Part shown: positions 41,132 to 49,912 of the stretch, piece by piece
Layout of the letters: the number at the start of each line of letters is the position of its first letter
Numbering within the stretch: the first letter of the stretch is position 1
Assembly (NCBI RefSeq): GCF_014635865.1
Contig: NZ_BMDQ01000005.1
Location: 1 to 64,000, forward strand
Direction of reading: 5' to 3'
From: Winogradskyella haliclonae
Lineage (GTDB): Bacteria > Bacteroidota > Bacteroidia > Flavobacteriales > Flavobacteriaceae
DNA: 64,000 nt
Notes under the pieces: model-generated
Told to the model about the DNA's origin: nothing
Database searches by the model: none
What the model saw: only the letters and a program-made list of their open reading frames with translations
Position numbers and translations under genes: made by a program

Positions 41132-43078
41132 ATGAAAAAATTCTGTTTCTGGATTTTAATTTTGTTTTTCTTTACATCATTTTCTCAAGATTATGAGATT
41201 GGAATGAGAGTCACTAAACCAGAATTGACGTTAAATACATTTCCAAAAGACCCAACAGCTGAAGCATTAATGATATATGATTACGGAAATGCATTTTTCA
41301 ATAAGGAAACATGGAGACTAAATGTTGAATTTAAACAAAAACTAAAAATTCTAACAAAAGATGGACTAGATAGAGGTCAAATTGAAATTCCCTTATATGT
41401 TGGCAAAAATCCTAAAGAGGCAGTAAAAGATATTTCTGCTAGAGTTTATAACATAGAAAACGGTGAGTTAATAGTATCTAAATTAGAAGAGAATGCTATT
41501 TATAGAGAGAAAAATGAAGATTGGGAAATTGTAAGAATTGCTTTTCCAAATGTAAAAGTAGGAAGTATAATTACATACAGTTATACAAAAACCACATCTT
41601 ATATTAATAAATATCAACCTTGGTATTTTCAACTAGACATTCCTTCACTTTACAGTGAGTTCAATGCAAGTATCCCAGGCAATTATGAATATAATATAAA
41701 ACTTGTAGGCTCGCTTCCTTTAAAAGTAAATGAAAATAGTATAAAAAATCAATGCTTAGATGCAGGTAGAGGTGTATATGCAAATTGTGGTATATATAAA
41801 TATATTATGACAGATATCCCTGCATACAAAGCTGAAAAACATACTACCACAAAAGAGAACTACCTCTCAAGAATTGAGTATGAATTAAGTGTATTAAGAA
41901 GATTTGACGGATATGTAGATAAAATAACTAAAACTTGGGAAGATGTAGATAATGAATTAAAGGCAGACTCTGATTTTGGTAGACAAATAAATAAGAAAAA
42001 ATTAGTTAAGGGCATATTACCTACTTCAATATCAAATATTCCAGATAATTTAGAAAAAGCTAAAGCTATTTACCAATTTGTATTAGACAACTATAGTTGG
42101 AATAATAAAGCTGGTAGATATGATGCATCTATAAAGCGATTAGTCGAAGAAAAAGGGGGTAACGCCTTTGAAATTAATCTTTTCCTTCAAAATCTATTTT
42201 ACAGTGTGGGACTAGAATCCTATCCTGTTCTTTTATCTACAAGAGAAAATGGCTTAGCAACAAAAGTCTATCCTGTAATCACTGATTTTAATTATTCAAT
42301 TGTCAAGTTAGTTATAGATGATGAAGTGTATTTTTTAGATGCTACAAACCCCTACCTAAGCTTTGGAGAATTGCCTTTTTATTGTTTGAATCAATATGGA
42401 AGAGTCTATGATATTGAATATGCAAGTTATTGGGAAGATATTTCACCTAAAAAATACTCTACCATTCAATTTGGTGCTAAATATCAAATATCTGATGATG
42501 ATTTACTAATAGGTAAAGTGAAGATTGATGTGACTGGCTATAAATCACATAATAAGAAAAAAGAATATAGCGAAAACCCCAAACTATATTTAGAATCATT
42601 GAAAAGTGACTTCCAGACTGCAACTATTGAGACACACAATGTATTGTCTGAAGACATTAAGGATAATAAGTTTTCTGAAGAAATAGAATTAACCCATGAG
42701 GAAGAATTTATAGGTGATAAAATTTTCTTCAATCCATTTATTTATAAGTTTTTCGAAGAAAACCCTTTTAAACTTCAGCAAAGAACTTATCCAATAGATT
42801 TTGGTTACAAACAGTCTTATTTATATCTAATTGAGATAGATTTAAAGGATAAATTAAAAGTAGTAGAAGTGCCTAAAAATATGACTTTTGCATTACCTAA
42901 TAAAACTGGAATAGCTACTTTTTCATGTTCAAAAAATTTAAATAAGCTTTCTGTTTTTTTAAAAATTTCTCTGAATAAAGCTATATATGAAATTGAGTAT
43001 TATGAATACTTAAAAAACTTTTTGAGTAAAATTGTTGAAATTCAAAACAATACAGTTATTGTATTAGAGAAACAGTAA
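41132..43078 (+). CDS. DUF3857 protein with degenerate transglutaminase-like domain
   Basis: A 648-residue protein with a Sec signal peptide (FCFWILILFFFTSFSQ, cleavage near 19). An N-terminal DUF3857 domain (about 40-260, with VGSIITYSYTKTT) is followed by a transglutaminase-like segment (about 300-430: KAKAIYQFVLDNYSWN, GGNAFEINLFLQNLFYSVGLESYPVLLSTR, VYFLDATN). The position of the catalytic Cys is occupied by Ala in GGNAFE, and the His position reads Tyr in FNYSIV, although the Asp of LDAT remains; it is unlikely to be catalytic. A C-terminal beta domain ends the protein. Such proteins are periplasmic or outer-membrane linked, with unknown function. It lies 2 bases after the nuclease and 24 before the channel gene. 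Confidence 0.85.
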   Translation: MKKFCFWILILFFFTSFSQDYEIGMRVTKPELTLNTFPKDPTAEALMIYDYGNAFFNKETWRLNVEFKQKLKILTKDGLDRGQIEIPLYVGKNPKEAVKDISARVYNIENGELIVSKLEENAIYREKNEDWEIVRIAFPNVKVGSIITYSYTKTTSYINKYQPWYFQLDIPSLYSEFNASIPGNYEYNIKLVGSLPLKVNENSIKNQCLDAGRGVYANCGIYKYIMTDIPAYKAEKHTTTKENYLSRIEYELSVLRRFDGYVDKITKTWEDVDNELKADSDFGRQINKKKLVKGILPTSISNIPDNLEKAKAIYQFVLDNYSWNNKAGRYDASIKRLVEEKGGNAFEINLFLQNLFYSVGLESYPVLLSTRENGLATKVYPVITDFNYSIVKLVIDDEVYFLDATNPYLSFGELPFYCLNQYGRVYDIEYASYWEDISPKKYSTIQFGAKYQISDDDLLIGKVKIDVTGYKSHNKKKEYSENPKLYLESLKSDFQTATIETHNVLSEDIKDNKFSEEIELTHEEEFIGDKIFFNPFIYKFFEENPFKLQQRTYPIDFGYKQSYLYLIEIDLKDKLKVVEVPKNMTFALPNKTGIATFSCSKNLNKLSVFLKISLNKAIYEIEYYEYLKNFLSKIVEIQNNTVIVLEKQ

Positions 43079-43102
43079 ACTTTCTTTTTGTACATTTAAA
43101 TC

Positions 43103-43933
43103 GTGGAATCATCAACTAAACATAATTGGCGATCTAAACTTCATGAAATAATTTATGAAGCGGATACGCACTCAGGAAAACTATTTGATGTTGTTTTGCT
43201 TGTGGCAATTATTGCTAGTATTGTATTGGTGATGCTCGAGAGTGTTGAATGGATTGATAATAAATATCATTTTTTCCTTGATACTTCTGAATGGATAATT
43301 ACCATACTTTTTTCTTTAGAATATATCGCAAGAATTATAAGTGTAAAAAAGCCTCTGAAGTATATTACTAGCTTTTATGGCATAATAGATTTGTTATCCA
43401 CTATACCAAAATACCTGTCATTACTATTTGTTGGTTCTCACTCATTAGTTGCATTCAGAGCTTTAAGACTATTAAGAGTTTTTAGAATATTAAAGTTAAC
43501 TAGATATATAGGCGCATCTACAAACTTTGTTAGAGCTCTTAAAACAAGTCGTGCAAAAATTGCAGTTTTCTTATCTTTTGTTGTCATTTTGTGTATTATT
43601 CTTGGTACTGTAATGTATCTTGTAGAAAGTAAAGAGAGTGGATTTACAAGCATACCTAGAAGTGTTTATTGGGCTATAGTAACATTAACTACCGTTGGTT
43701 ATGGAGATATTGCTCCTATTACACCTTTAGGGCAGTTTATAGCTTCAATAATTATGATTATGGGTTATGGAATAATCGCTGTTCCAACAGGGATTGTATC
43801 TTCAGAAATGACAAAAGTAAATAAAAATGACGTGCAAACTAATACACAATCATGTTCAAATTGTTTAGCAAGCAATCATCGTGATGAAGCGCAGTTTTGT
43901 CATAATTGTGGAAATTCTTTACATGAGATCTAA
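43103..43933 (+). CDS. Voltage-gated potassium channel-like ion transporter with C-terminal zinc ribbon
   Basis: A 276-residue six-helix channel subunit. S1-S4 lie in residues about 20-145, with an arginine-rich S4 FRALRLLRVFRILKLTRYIG. The pore shows the K+ selectivity filter TLTTVGYGDIAPITPLGQ (about 193-210), and S6 is FIASIIMIMGYGIIAVPTGIVSSE. After S6 comes a short tail with two CxxC pairs, SCSNCLASNHRDEAQFCHNCG (about 251-271), a zinc ribbon. Translation starts at GTG 43103. The gene overlaps miaA by 11 bases, so the zinc ribbon end and the miaA start share DNA. Confidence 0.9.
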   Translation: MESSTKHNWRSKLHEIIYEADTHSGKLFDVVLLVAIIASIVLVMLESVEWIDNKYHFFLDTSEWIITILFSLEYIARIISVKKPLKYITSFYGIIDLLSTIPKYLSLLFVGSHSLVAFRALRLLRVFRILKLTRYIGASTNFVRALKTSRAKIAVFLSFVVILCIILGTVMYLVESKESGFTSIPRSVYWAIVTLTTVGYGDIAPITPLGQFIASIIMIMGYGIIAVPTGIVSSEMTKVNKNDVQTNTQSCSNCLASNHRDEAQFCHNCGNSLHEI

Positions 43934-44843
43934 AACTCTTATCTCAATTGTTGGCCCTACTGGCATTGGCAAAACAGCACTTAGTATTAAACTTGCTTAT
44001 TGTTTTAATACTGAAATTATTTCTTCAGATTCTAGGCAATTTTTTAAAGAAATGACCATTGGTACTGCAGTTCCAAGTGAAGAAGAACTAAGCAGTGCAA
44101 AACATCATTTTATTCAGCATATATCAATCAATGACATCTACAATGTAGGTCAATTTGAGAAAGATGCAATGAGATTATTAGAGCAACTATTCAAAAAACA
44201 TGATGTTGTAATTATGGTTGGTGGCTCTGCTTTATATTCTAATGCTCTTATTAATGGGCTTGACGAGTTTCCAGAAGTTGCAATAGATATAAGACAAAGT
44301 CTAAATAAAAAACTCCAAACTGAAGGTATAAATAGCCTACAACAACAACTAAAAATTTTAGACAAAAAAAGTTATGAAACCATTGCCATAGATAATCCTC
44401 AACGACTAATCAGAGCTTTGGAAATCTGTTTAGGTACTGGTAAACCCTATTCAAGCTTTTTGTCTAACTCTAAACGGAAGAGACCTTTTGAAACTATTAG
44501 TATTGGTATTAAGGCAGATAGAGAAACTATTTATAATAGAATAAATCAACGTGTAGATATTATGCTAGAGAATGGTTTGCTAAATGAAGCCAAAGCTTTG
44601 CAAAAACATAAAGATTTAAATGCATTAAATACAGTAGGCTATAAAGAATTATTCAAATATTTTGAAGGCGAATGGACTTTAGATTTTGCTGTATCAGAAA
44701 TTAAGAAAAATACAAGACGGTTTGCAAAACGACAACTGACTTGGTACAGAAAAGATGAAAGTATTGCATGGTTTGATTATCAAACACATGTAAATAAAGT
44801 CATAGAGCACATAGAAAACAGCATAAAAAAACCAGCAAAATAG
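43923..44843 (+). CDS. miaA: tRNA dimethylallyltransferase
   Basis: MiaA transfers a dimethylallyl group to A37 of tRNAs reading UNN codons. The 306-residue protein has the P-loop SIVGPTGIGKTALSIKL (residues 7-23), the SSDSRQFFKEMTIGTA substrate loop, VGGSALYSNALINGLDEFP, the NPQRLIRALEI tRNA-contacting segment and TRRFAKRQLTWYRKD near the end. ATG 43923 overlaps the channel stop codon; a frame extension from 43881 is not conserved. It is the last gene of the plus-strand run and ends in a strong bidirectional terminator. Confidence 0.96.
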   Translation: MRSKTLISIVGPTGIGKTALSIKLAYCFNTEIISSDSRQFFKEMTIGTAVPSEEELSSAKHHFIQHISINDIYNVGQFEKDAMRLLEQLFKKHDVVIMVGGSALYSNALINGLDEFPEVAIDIRQSLNKKLQTEGINSLQQQLKILDKKSYETIAIDNPQRLIRALEICLGTGKPYSSFLSNSKRKRPFETISIGIKADRETIYNRINQRVDIMLENGLLNEAKALQKHKDLNALNTVGYKELFKYFEGEWTLDFAVSEIKKNTRRFAKRQLTWYRKDESIAWFDYQTHVNKVIEHIENSIKKPAK

Positions 44844-44854
44844 CTGGTTTTTTA
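44825..44854. terminator. Bidirectional terminator between miaA and the response regulator
   Basis: AAAAAACCAGC / GCTGGTTTTTT pairs perfectly with a 6-base loop AAAATA, overlapping the miaA stop codon. A and T runs flank it on both sides, so it can serve both convergent units. Confidence 0.85.
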
Positions 44855-44870
44855 ATTAACACTGTAAAAA

Positions 44871-45575
44871 TTATTTATTTATAACCAAACGGAAACCTTC
44901 TCCATGAATGTTTAAAATTTCTACATTTGGGTCTAATTTTAAGTACTTACGTAATTTAGCGATATATACATCCATACTACGAGACGTGAAGTAATTATCA
45001 TCTCTCCATATTTTTGTTAATGCTAATTCTCTAGGCATTAAATCATTTTCATGAAGTGCCAATAATCTTAATAATTCATTTTCTTTAGGTGATAATTTTT
45101 CTGGGTCACCACCATCAAAAGATAAGAAACGTAGCTTAGAGTTTAAATGGAATCTACCAATAACAAACTCAAACTGTTTGCTATCTGCAACACTATCAGT
45201 AGCTTTACGCTGCATGATTGCTTTTATCTTCATTAATAAGACTTCACTATCAAAAGGCTTATTTAAATAATCGTCTGCTCCTACTTTATAACCTTTAAGC
45301 ACATCTTCTTTCATAGCCTTAGCCGTTAGGAAAACAATTGGTACGTCCGTATTTTTTTCACGAATTTCTTTAGCTAATGTAAAACCATCTTTGTAAGGCA
45401 TCATTACGTCTAGGATACAAAGGTCATAATCGTCTTTTTTAAACTTTTCAAAGCCTTCCATACCGTTCTTAGCATGGACAACATCAAAGTCGTTCATGAT
45501 TAAATAGTCTTTAAGAACTGTTCCGAAATTTGGATCGTCCTCTACTAGCAGTATTTTTTTATTTTGTTCTTCCAT
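44871..45575 (-). CDS. OmpR-family response regulator (RprY-like)
   Basis: A 234-residue transcription factor. The receiver (about 7-122) has the acidic pair EDD, the phosphoacceptor Asp in DLCILDVMMPYKDGF (near 56), the Thr of IVFLTAKAM and the Lys of DYLNKPF. The winged-helix domain (about 135-232) contains LSPKENELLRLLALHENDLMPRELALTKIW and RSMDVYIAKLRKYLKLDPNVEILNIHGEGFRL. Overall it resembles RprY of Bacteroides. The upstream gene, 4 bases away, encodes its kinase. Confidence 0.92.
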   Translation of the reverse strand: MEEQNKKILLVEDDPNFGTVLKDYLIMNDFDVVHAKNGMEGFEKFKKDDYDLCILDVMMPYKDGFTLAKEIREKNTDVPIVFLTAKAMKEDVLKGYKVGADDYLNKPFDSEVLLMKIKAIMQRKATDSVADSKQFEFVIGRFHLNSKLRFLSFDGGDPEKLSPKENELLRLLALHENDLMPRELALTKIWRDDNYFTSRSMDVYIAKLRKYLKLDPNVEILNIHGEGFRLVINK

Positions 45576-45579
45576 AGTC

Positions 45580-47154
45580 TTATGATATTAATGGGAGTCT
45601 TATTATAAAGGTACTTCCCTTTCCTTTTTCACTTTCTACTGATATATGACCTTGATGGTCTTCTATTATTCGTTTTACATAGGCAAGGCCTAAACCGTGA
45701 CCTTTTACATTGTGCACATTCCCTGTGTGTTCTCTATAAAATTTTTCAAACACGCGTTTCTGTACTTGCTTTGACATGCCGCTACCTTGATCTGAAATTT
45801 TCAAGAGAACATTGTTTCCAATATTTTCTGTAAAAACATCTATTTTGGGCGCATCATTAGAATACTTTATGGCATTATCAAAAACATTCACAATCACATT
45901 AGTAAAATGTGTTTCATTTGCCAAAACTGATGATTTTGCAGCATCAAGATGCAGTTTTATGTAACCTTTTCTATCTTCGACAATTAATTGTACATGCGTC
46001 ATTGCATCTTCAACTATGTCGTGAAGCTTTAAGCGTTCCTTACTAATATTGAGTTCATTTTTTTCAAGCTTAGATATTCTGAGGACATTTTCTACCTGAG
46101 CATGCATACGTTTATTCTCGTCTTTTATCATACCTAAGTATCGCAACACCTTTTCTTTATCACCAATAATTTTAGGATTTTTGATAGAATCTAAAGCTAA
46201 ATTTATTGTTGCAATAGGCGTTTTAAACTCATGTGTCATGTTATTAATAAAATCTGTCTTAATCTGTGATATTTGACGTTGCTTTATTAATTGATATATA
46301 GCACTTGTATAAGCTACTATGATTACACTTGTAAAAATGATTGATAAAACTATCATCCAAAGAATAGAAGAAATCAAAAACTTATTACGTTCAGGAAAAT
46401 CCACCCATAAATTAAACGTACTTTCATTGTTATTATCTAGAAATATTGGAACGCCATATGAGCTAACCGTTTTATCGAAATTGTCACTCCTTATTTGTGT
46501 AGAGAGATCTTGATCATATATGGCATATTCAAAATCTATGTCAACACCTTCATTTTTAAGATTTTTTTTTAGTAGCATTTCAACAATTTCAGGACCAATC
46601 CTTTTGTTTATAGGATAATCGTAAACAGACATCAGCTCTTTAAAAGTTTCTTTTTGCAAAAATTTTTGAGCATCTGTAGGCATACTATTAACTTGCCTAT
46701 ACTGCTTTAAAGGTGTTGTAGAACCTCTATCTAACGCACTATTACTATATACTTCCGTAACACGTTCGCTAGTTAATTTACTAACGCTCATGCTATCTGC
46801 ATCTATTTCAAAGAACAATGATGGTATTTTAAAACGCTCTTCTAATATTATATTTTGGTGAACAATTGTTTGGTCATTTTCTTCATCCTCTAACGCTACA
46901 AATAAACGTTGAATAAGCGTAGAGTCAGGCTCTTTAGAGTCCTGAAGATAGGGCTGAATTTTTTCGAAATAATTTCTAAACTCTATATCTTCAATAGACT
47001 TTGAAACAAAGCTCAACGATCGTTTTACATTTAATGTAAACTGTTGACGCTCATTCTCTAAACTCTTATTAATAAAAAATGACTGAACGAAAATTATACC
47101 AATGAGTGATAAGCTCATTAATACCACCAATAACACGAAAAGCTTTTTGTTCAT
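45580..47154 (-). CDS. Membrane sensor histidine kinase (RprX-like)
   Basis: A 524-residue inner-membrane kinase. It has two transmembrane helices (about 5-28, LFVLLVVLMSLSLIGIIFVQ; and about 262-287, SSILWMIVLSIIFTSVIIVAY) enclosing a periplasmic sensor of about 230 residues. HisKA carries the phosphorylated His in NNMTHEFKTPIATINLALDSI (near 308). The ATPase shows the N box NVFDNAIKYS, DQGSGM, FYRE and GHGLGLAYVKRI. Signal unknown. It is cotranscribed with the response regulator (4-base gap). A TAAATTTG box sits 5 bases before its start. Confidence 0.93.
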   Translation of the reverse strand: MNKKLFVLLVVLMSLSLIGIIFVQSFFINKSLENERQQFTLNVKRSLSFVSKSIEDIEFRNYFEKIQPYLQDSKEPDSTLIQRLFVALEDEENDQTIVHQNIILEERFKIPSLFFEIDADSMSVSKLTSERVTEVYSNSALDRGSTTPLKQYRQVNSMPTDAQKFLQKETFKELMSVYDYPINKRIGPEIVEMLLKKNLKNEGVDIDFEYAIYDQDLSTQIRSDNFDKTVSSYGVPIFLDNNNESTFNLWVDFPERNKFLISSILWMIVLSIIFTSVIIVAYTSAIYQLIKQRQISQIKTDFINNMTHEFKTPIATINLALDSIKNPKIIGDKEKVLRYLGMIKDENKRMHAQVENVLRISKLEKNELNISKERLKLHDIVEDAMTHVQLIVEDRKGYIKLHLDAAKSSVLANETHFTNVIVNVFDNAIKYSNDAPKIDVFTENIGNNVLLKISDQGSGMSKQVQKRVFEKFYREHTGNVHNVKGHGLGLAYVKRIIEDHQGHISVESEKGKGSTFIIRLPLIS

Positions 47155-47159
47155 CGGTT

Positions 47160-47167
47160 CAAATTTA
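47160..47167 (-). promoter_or_regulatory. Promoter-like box abutting the histidine kinase gene
   Basis: On the minus strand TAAATTTG fits TAnnTTTG and ends 5 bases before the ATG. No TTG is present at the expected -33 distance. Confidence 0.3.
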
Positions 47168-47230
47168 ACATTTTAACATTTAGCATAAATTGTGTTTAAC
47201 CTTACATTAACACAAATGTTAAAATTTGAC

Positions 47231-47836
47231 TTATTTGATTGTTGCTAGAAGTTGCTCGTGTATAGTTATAGCTTGAAGTTTTGCTTCTTCTAAACTGTTA
47301 TTATGGATAACAAAGTCGGAATTTTTAATTTTTTCTTGATCAGAAAGTTGATTGTTAATAATAGCTTTTACAGTATCACGGGATGTATTATCCCTTTTAG
47401 TTACCCTTTTTATTCGTTCTTCTTCATCAGCTACTACCGTTATGATGTAATCGTATTGAGCTTGTAAATTATTTTCAAAAATTATAGCGACTTCTTTTAG
47501 TATATATGGTGCTTTTTGTTTTCTCACCCATCTCTTGAAGTGAGCACCAACTTTTGGATGCACAATACTATTCATTTGTTTTAAAAGTGCTTTATCCTTA
47601 AATATTTGCTGACGTAAAAACGCTCTATTAAGCTTATTTTCTTGGTAAGCCTTTTCTCCAAATAATGCAACAAGTTTCCTCTTAATAACCTTTGAACGGT
47701 TCATTAAAGCTTTTGCTTCTTTATCTGCGTGATAAGTAGGTATGCCAAATTTTTCGAAATATTTTGAAATCGTTGTTTTTCCGCTACCTATACCACCAGT
47801 AATACCTACAATTATATGTTCTTTTGACTCTTGCAT
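47231..47836 (-). CDS. coaE: Dephospho-CoA kinase
   Basis: CoaE phosphorylates dephospho-CoA in the last step of coenzyme A synthesis. The 201-residue kinase has the P-loop IIVGITGGIGSGKTTISKYFEKFG (about 8-31), YHADKEAKALM, VHPKVGAHFKRW, and the lid helix with EEERIKRVTKRDN. The two other CoA enzymes of the window, fused as CoaBC, are encoded 6 kb away on the same strand. Its ATG overlaps the stop of the YbbR gene by one base (TAATG). Confidence 0.95.
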   Translation of the reverse strand: MQESKEHIIVGITGGIGSGKTTISKYFEKFGIPTYHADKEAKALMNRSKVIKRKLVALFGEKAYQENKLNRAFLRQQIFKDKALLKQMNSIVHPKVGAHFKRWVRKQKAPYILKEVAIIFENNLQAQYDYIITVVADEEERIKRVTKRDNTSRDTVKAIINNQLSDQEKIKNSDFVIHNNSLEEAKLQAITIHEQLLATIK

Positions 47837-48804
47837 TAATCCGAAATAATGAATTCTATCCTGTTCTGCAAAGTACGAGCACGTTTTACAAAAAGCGGTG
47901 TTTTTGTTAATTTTAAATCTAAGTAGCGCTTACTTTCATCTTTAAACTCCTTGAAATCGCATATAACTTCAAAATTTTGGGGCTTTACTATATTATAATT
48001 ATCTAAATCAACATAGTAAACGACATCAACATTTTTAGGGAAATAATTTATCTTTTTTCCTAATGGCACATTAACCAATTTAACTGGTATATTTAGTTTT
48101 CCTTCAGTGAAACGCTTTACTACACCATTAATTTTTATTTTGTCTGGTACTAAGCTAATCTTATTGCCATTATTATTTAACAAAGCAATAGATGCGTCTA
48201 TATCTTTATTTATATCTGCAAGCACAATCGGTTCAGTAACAATTTCTTTAATAGAATCAATAACTTGCTTAGAGCCTATTACTTTAACTGAATCTTGAGA
48301 TAATTCTAACTGCCCAACGACATCGTATCCCTCAGCATAAGTTATATCATTATCTAATATTAATGGGACATTTTTTGAAGAAAGGACATCGTAATGAAAT
48401 TCAACTGTATCTGGCTTGACACTTAATATGTCTGCAGTATTGCCAAATTCTTGTATAAGCCTGTATCTGTTATTACTAACATCCCAAAACAATGATTTGT
48501 CTTTTTTAAAAACTTCAGTTTGAGCATCTATATCTAGAGATACTGTACTACTAAACAAATATTTTAAAAGATTAAAACCTTTTGCTTTTACTGTAACTTC
48601 TGCAATGTTAGAAGAATCATTTAATATAACTATCTCATCTTCTAAATTAGTAAGCTTTAGATTAAGATAAACTACTTGCGTGTAAGATTCAGAAAATTTT
48701 GTAAGCATTAAAAACAAAAATGCTGCGACTAAAAAAAAACCAAATAACTTAATATTTCTCTTTTTTAGGGTACTAAACGTTTTTTTTGAGATTAGCTTTT
48801 TCAT
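47836..48804 (-). CDS. YbbR/CdaR-like domain protein
   Basis: A 322-residue protein with one N-terminal transmembrane helix (about 18-36, LFGFFLVAAFLFLMLTKF) and an extracytoplasmic region of YbbR-like repeats. Each repeat ends in a pattern such as VKVIGSKQVIDSIKEIVT or INGVVKRF. In Firmicutes, the YbbR protein CdaR regulates the diadenylate cyclase CdaA; here no cyclase is adjacent, so the partner is unknown. It overlaps coaE by one base and the glycosyltransferase by four, so the three are coupled. Confidence 0.82.
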   Translation of the reverse strand: MKKLISKKTFSTLKKRNIKLFGFFLVAAFLFLMLTKFSESYTQVVYLNLKLTNLEDEIVILNDSSNIAEVTVKAKGFNLLKYLFSSTVSLDIDAQTEVFKKDKSLFWDVSNNRYRLIQEFGNTADILSVKPDTVEFHYDVLSSKNVPLILDNDITYAEGYDVVGQLELSQDSVKVIGSKQVIDSIKEIVTEPIVLADINKDIDASIALLNNNGNKISLVPDKIKINGVVKRFTEGKLNIPVKLVNVPLGKKINYFPKNVDVVYYVDLDNYNIVKPQNFEVICDFKEFKDESKRYLDLKLTKTPLFVKRARTLQNRIEFIISD

Positions 48805-49805
48805 TTAAAAAACAATTTAGGAAAAATCTTCTCTGGTTTTCCTTTTAATACCTTTAGTTTTATAGTAGAGATTAAAAACCCATAGCCATATCCAAAAAAC
48901 TGGACACAAACGGCTAATAAAGATTGGAAACCAACCCAAATGTTCTTATTAGATACTGTAGAAAGTATTAAAACCAGTAAAAAATAAAAGCCATATACGT
49001 AAATTGGAATGTATATATGTAAAAACAGTAATAGAGTCGATAATAAAATCCCTAATGTAAAAATCGTAGGGAACCAATAAGTGATTTTTTTAGAACTTGG
49101 GTGCCACTTATTTAAAATTGGTCTTACCTGCCCAAATTTATTTACCTGCTTGTAAAATTTACGCCATGAGATTCGTCTTTTATGGTAGACATAGGCATTT
49201 TTTAATAAGGTTGTTTTATAATTTAAAGCTTTAAGTCTTAAGACTAGATCTGGATCTTCTCCTGGATGAACTTTGCCAAATCCTCCTGTAGCTATAAAAG
49301 CTTCTTTAGATAATCCCATATTAAAACTTCTCGGCTGAAAATCCTCTAAAGCCTCGCTCCCTCCACGAATGCCGCCAGTGGTAATAAAAGATGTCATTGC
49401 AAAATTTATAGATTTTTGCAAATTGCTAAATGTACTATGCGCTGCATCTGGACCGCCAAAACAATGATAAAATTTATTATTCAAAAAATTATCTGTTTCA
49501 ATAAGGTAATTTTCTGGAAGTATTACATCTGAGTCAAGTATAATATAATAGTTGCCTTTAGCATATTTCATCCCATAATTACGAGAATCTCCAGGTCCAG
49601 AATTCTTCTTAAAAAAATATGAAATATTTAATTTGTCATTATAATCAGAAATAACATGTTCCGAAGTTTGCGTAGATCCATCCTCTACTATTACTATTTC
49701 GAAACTAATAGATCCTTTAAGCTTCGAAAAACTCTCTAAAAGTTCTTCGATTTCTTTTGGTCTATTATAGACAGGAATTATAAAAGAATAACGCAATGGT
49801 TCCAT
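48801..49805 (-). CDS. Family 2 glycosyltransferase, membrane-linked
   Basis: A 334-residue GT2 enzyme. The GT-A domain begins LRYSFIIPVYNRPKEIEELLESF, contains IVIVEDGST, GDSRNYGMKYAKGNYYIILDSDV (about 85-106, the D-x-D metal site), and FNMGLSKEAFIATGGF with PGEDPDLVLRLKAL. The last 90 residues hold two or more hydrophobic helices (IFTLGILLSTLLLFLHIYIP and following). It transfers a sugar from a nucleotide donor to a lipid or glycan; neither can be identified. The start is the ATG at 49805; 36 bases of open frame upstream are not conserved. It is followed by the YbbR and coaE genes. Confidence 0.88.
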   Translation of the reverse strand: MEPLRYSFIIPVYNRPKEIEELLESFSKLKGSISFEIVIVEDGSTQTSEHVISDYNDKLNISYFFKKNSGPGDSRNYGMKYAKGNYYIILDSDVILPENYLIETDNFLNNKFYHCFGGPDAAHSTFSNLQKSINFAMTSFITTGGIRGGSEALEDFQPRSFNMGLSKEAFIATGGFGKVHPGEDPDLVLRLKALNYKTTLLKNAYVYHKRRISWRKFYKQVNKFGQVRPILNKWHPSSKKITYWFPTIFTLGILLSTLLLFLHIYIPIYVYGFYFLLVLILSTVSNKNIWVGFQSLLAVCVQFFGYGYGFLISTIKLKVLKGKPEKIFPKLFFK

Positions 49806-49830
49806 ATCAACAAATGTAAGTATTGTGTAT

Positions 49831-49860
49831 AAAAAAGCCACCTGTTTCAGTGGCTTTTAA
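49831..49860 (-). terminator. Terminator after fabI
   Basis: AAAAGCCAC / GTGGCTTTT pairs perfectly around an 8-base loop. On the minus strand a T run follows the stem. It lies between fabI and the glycosyltransferase, so the latter needs its own promoter or read-through. Confidence 0.8.
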
Positions 49861-49912
49861 ATTAAAATAATTTACAAATTGTATCTGCCTTAAAGACACA
49901 ACAATTGCTCTT

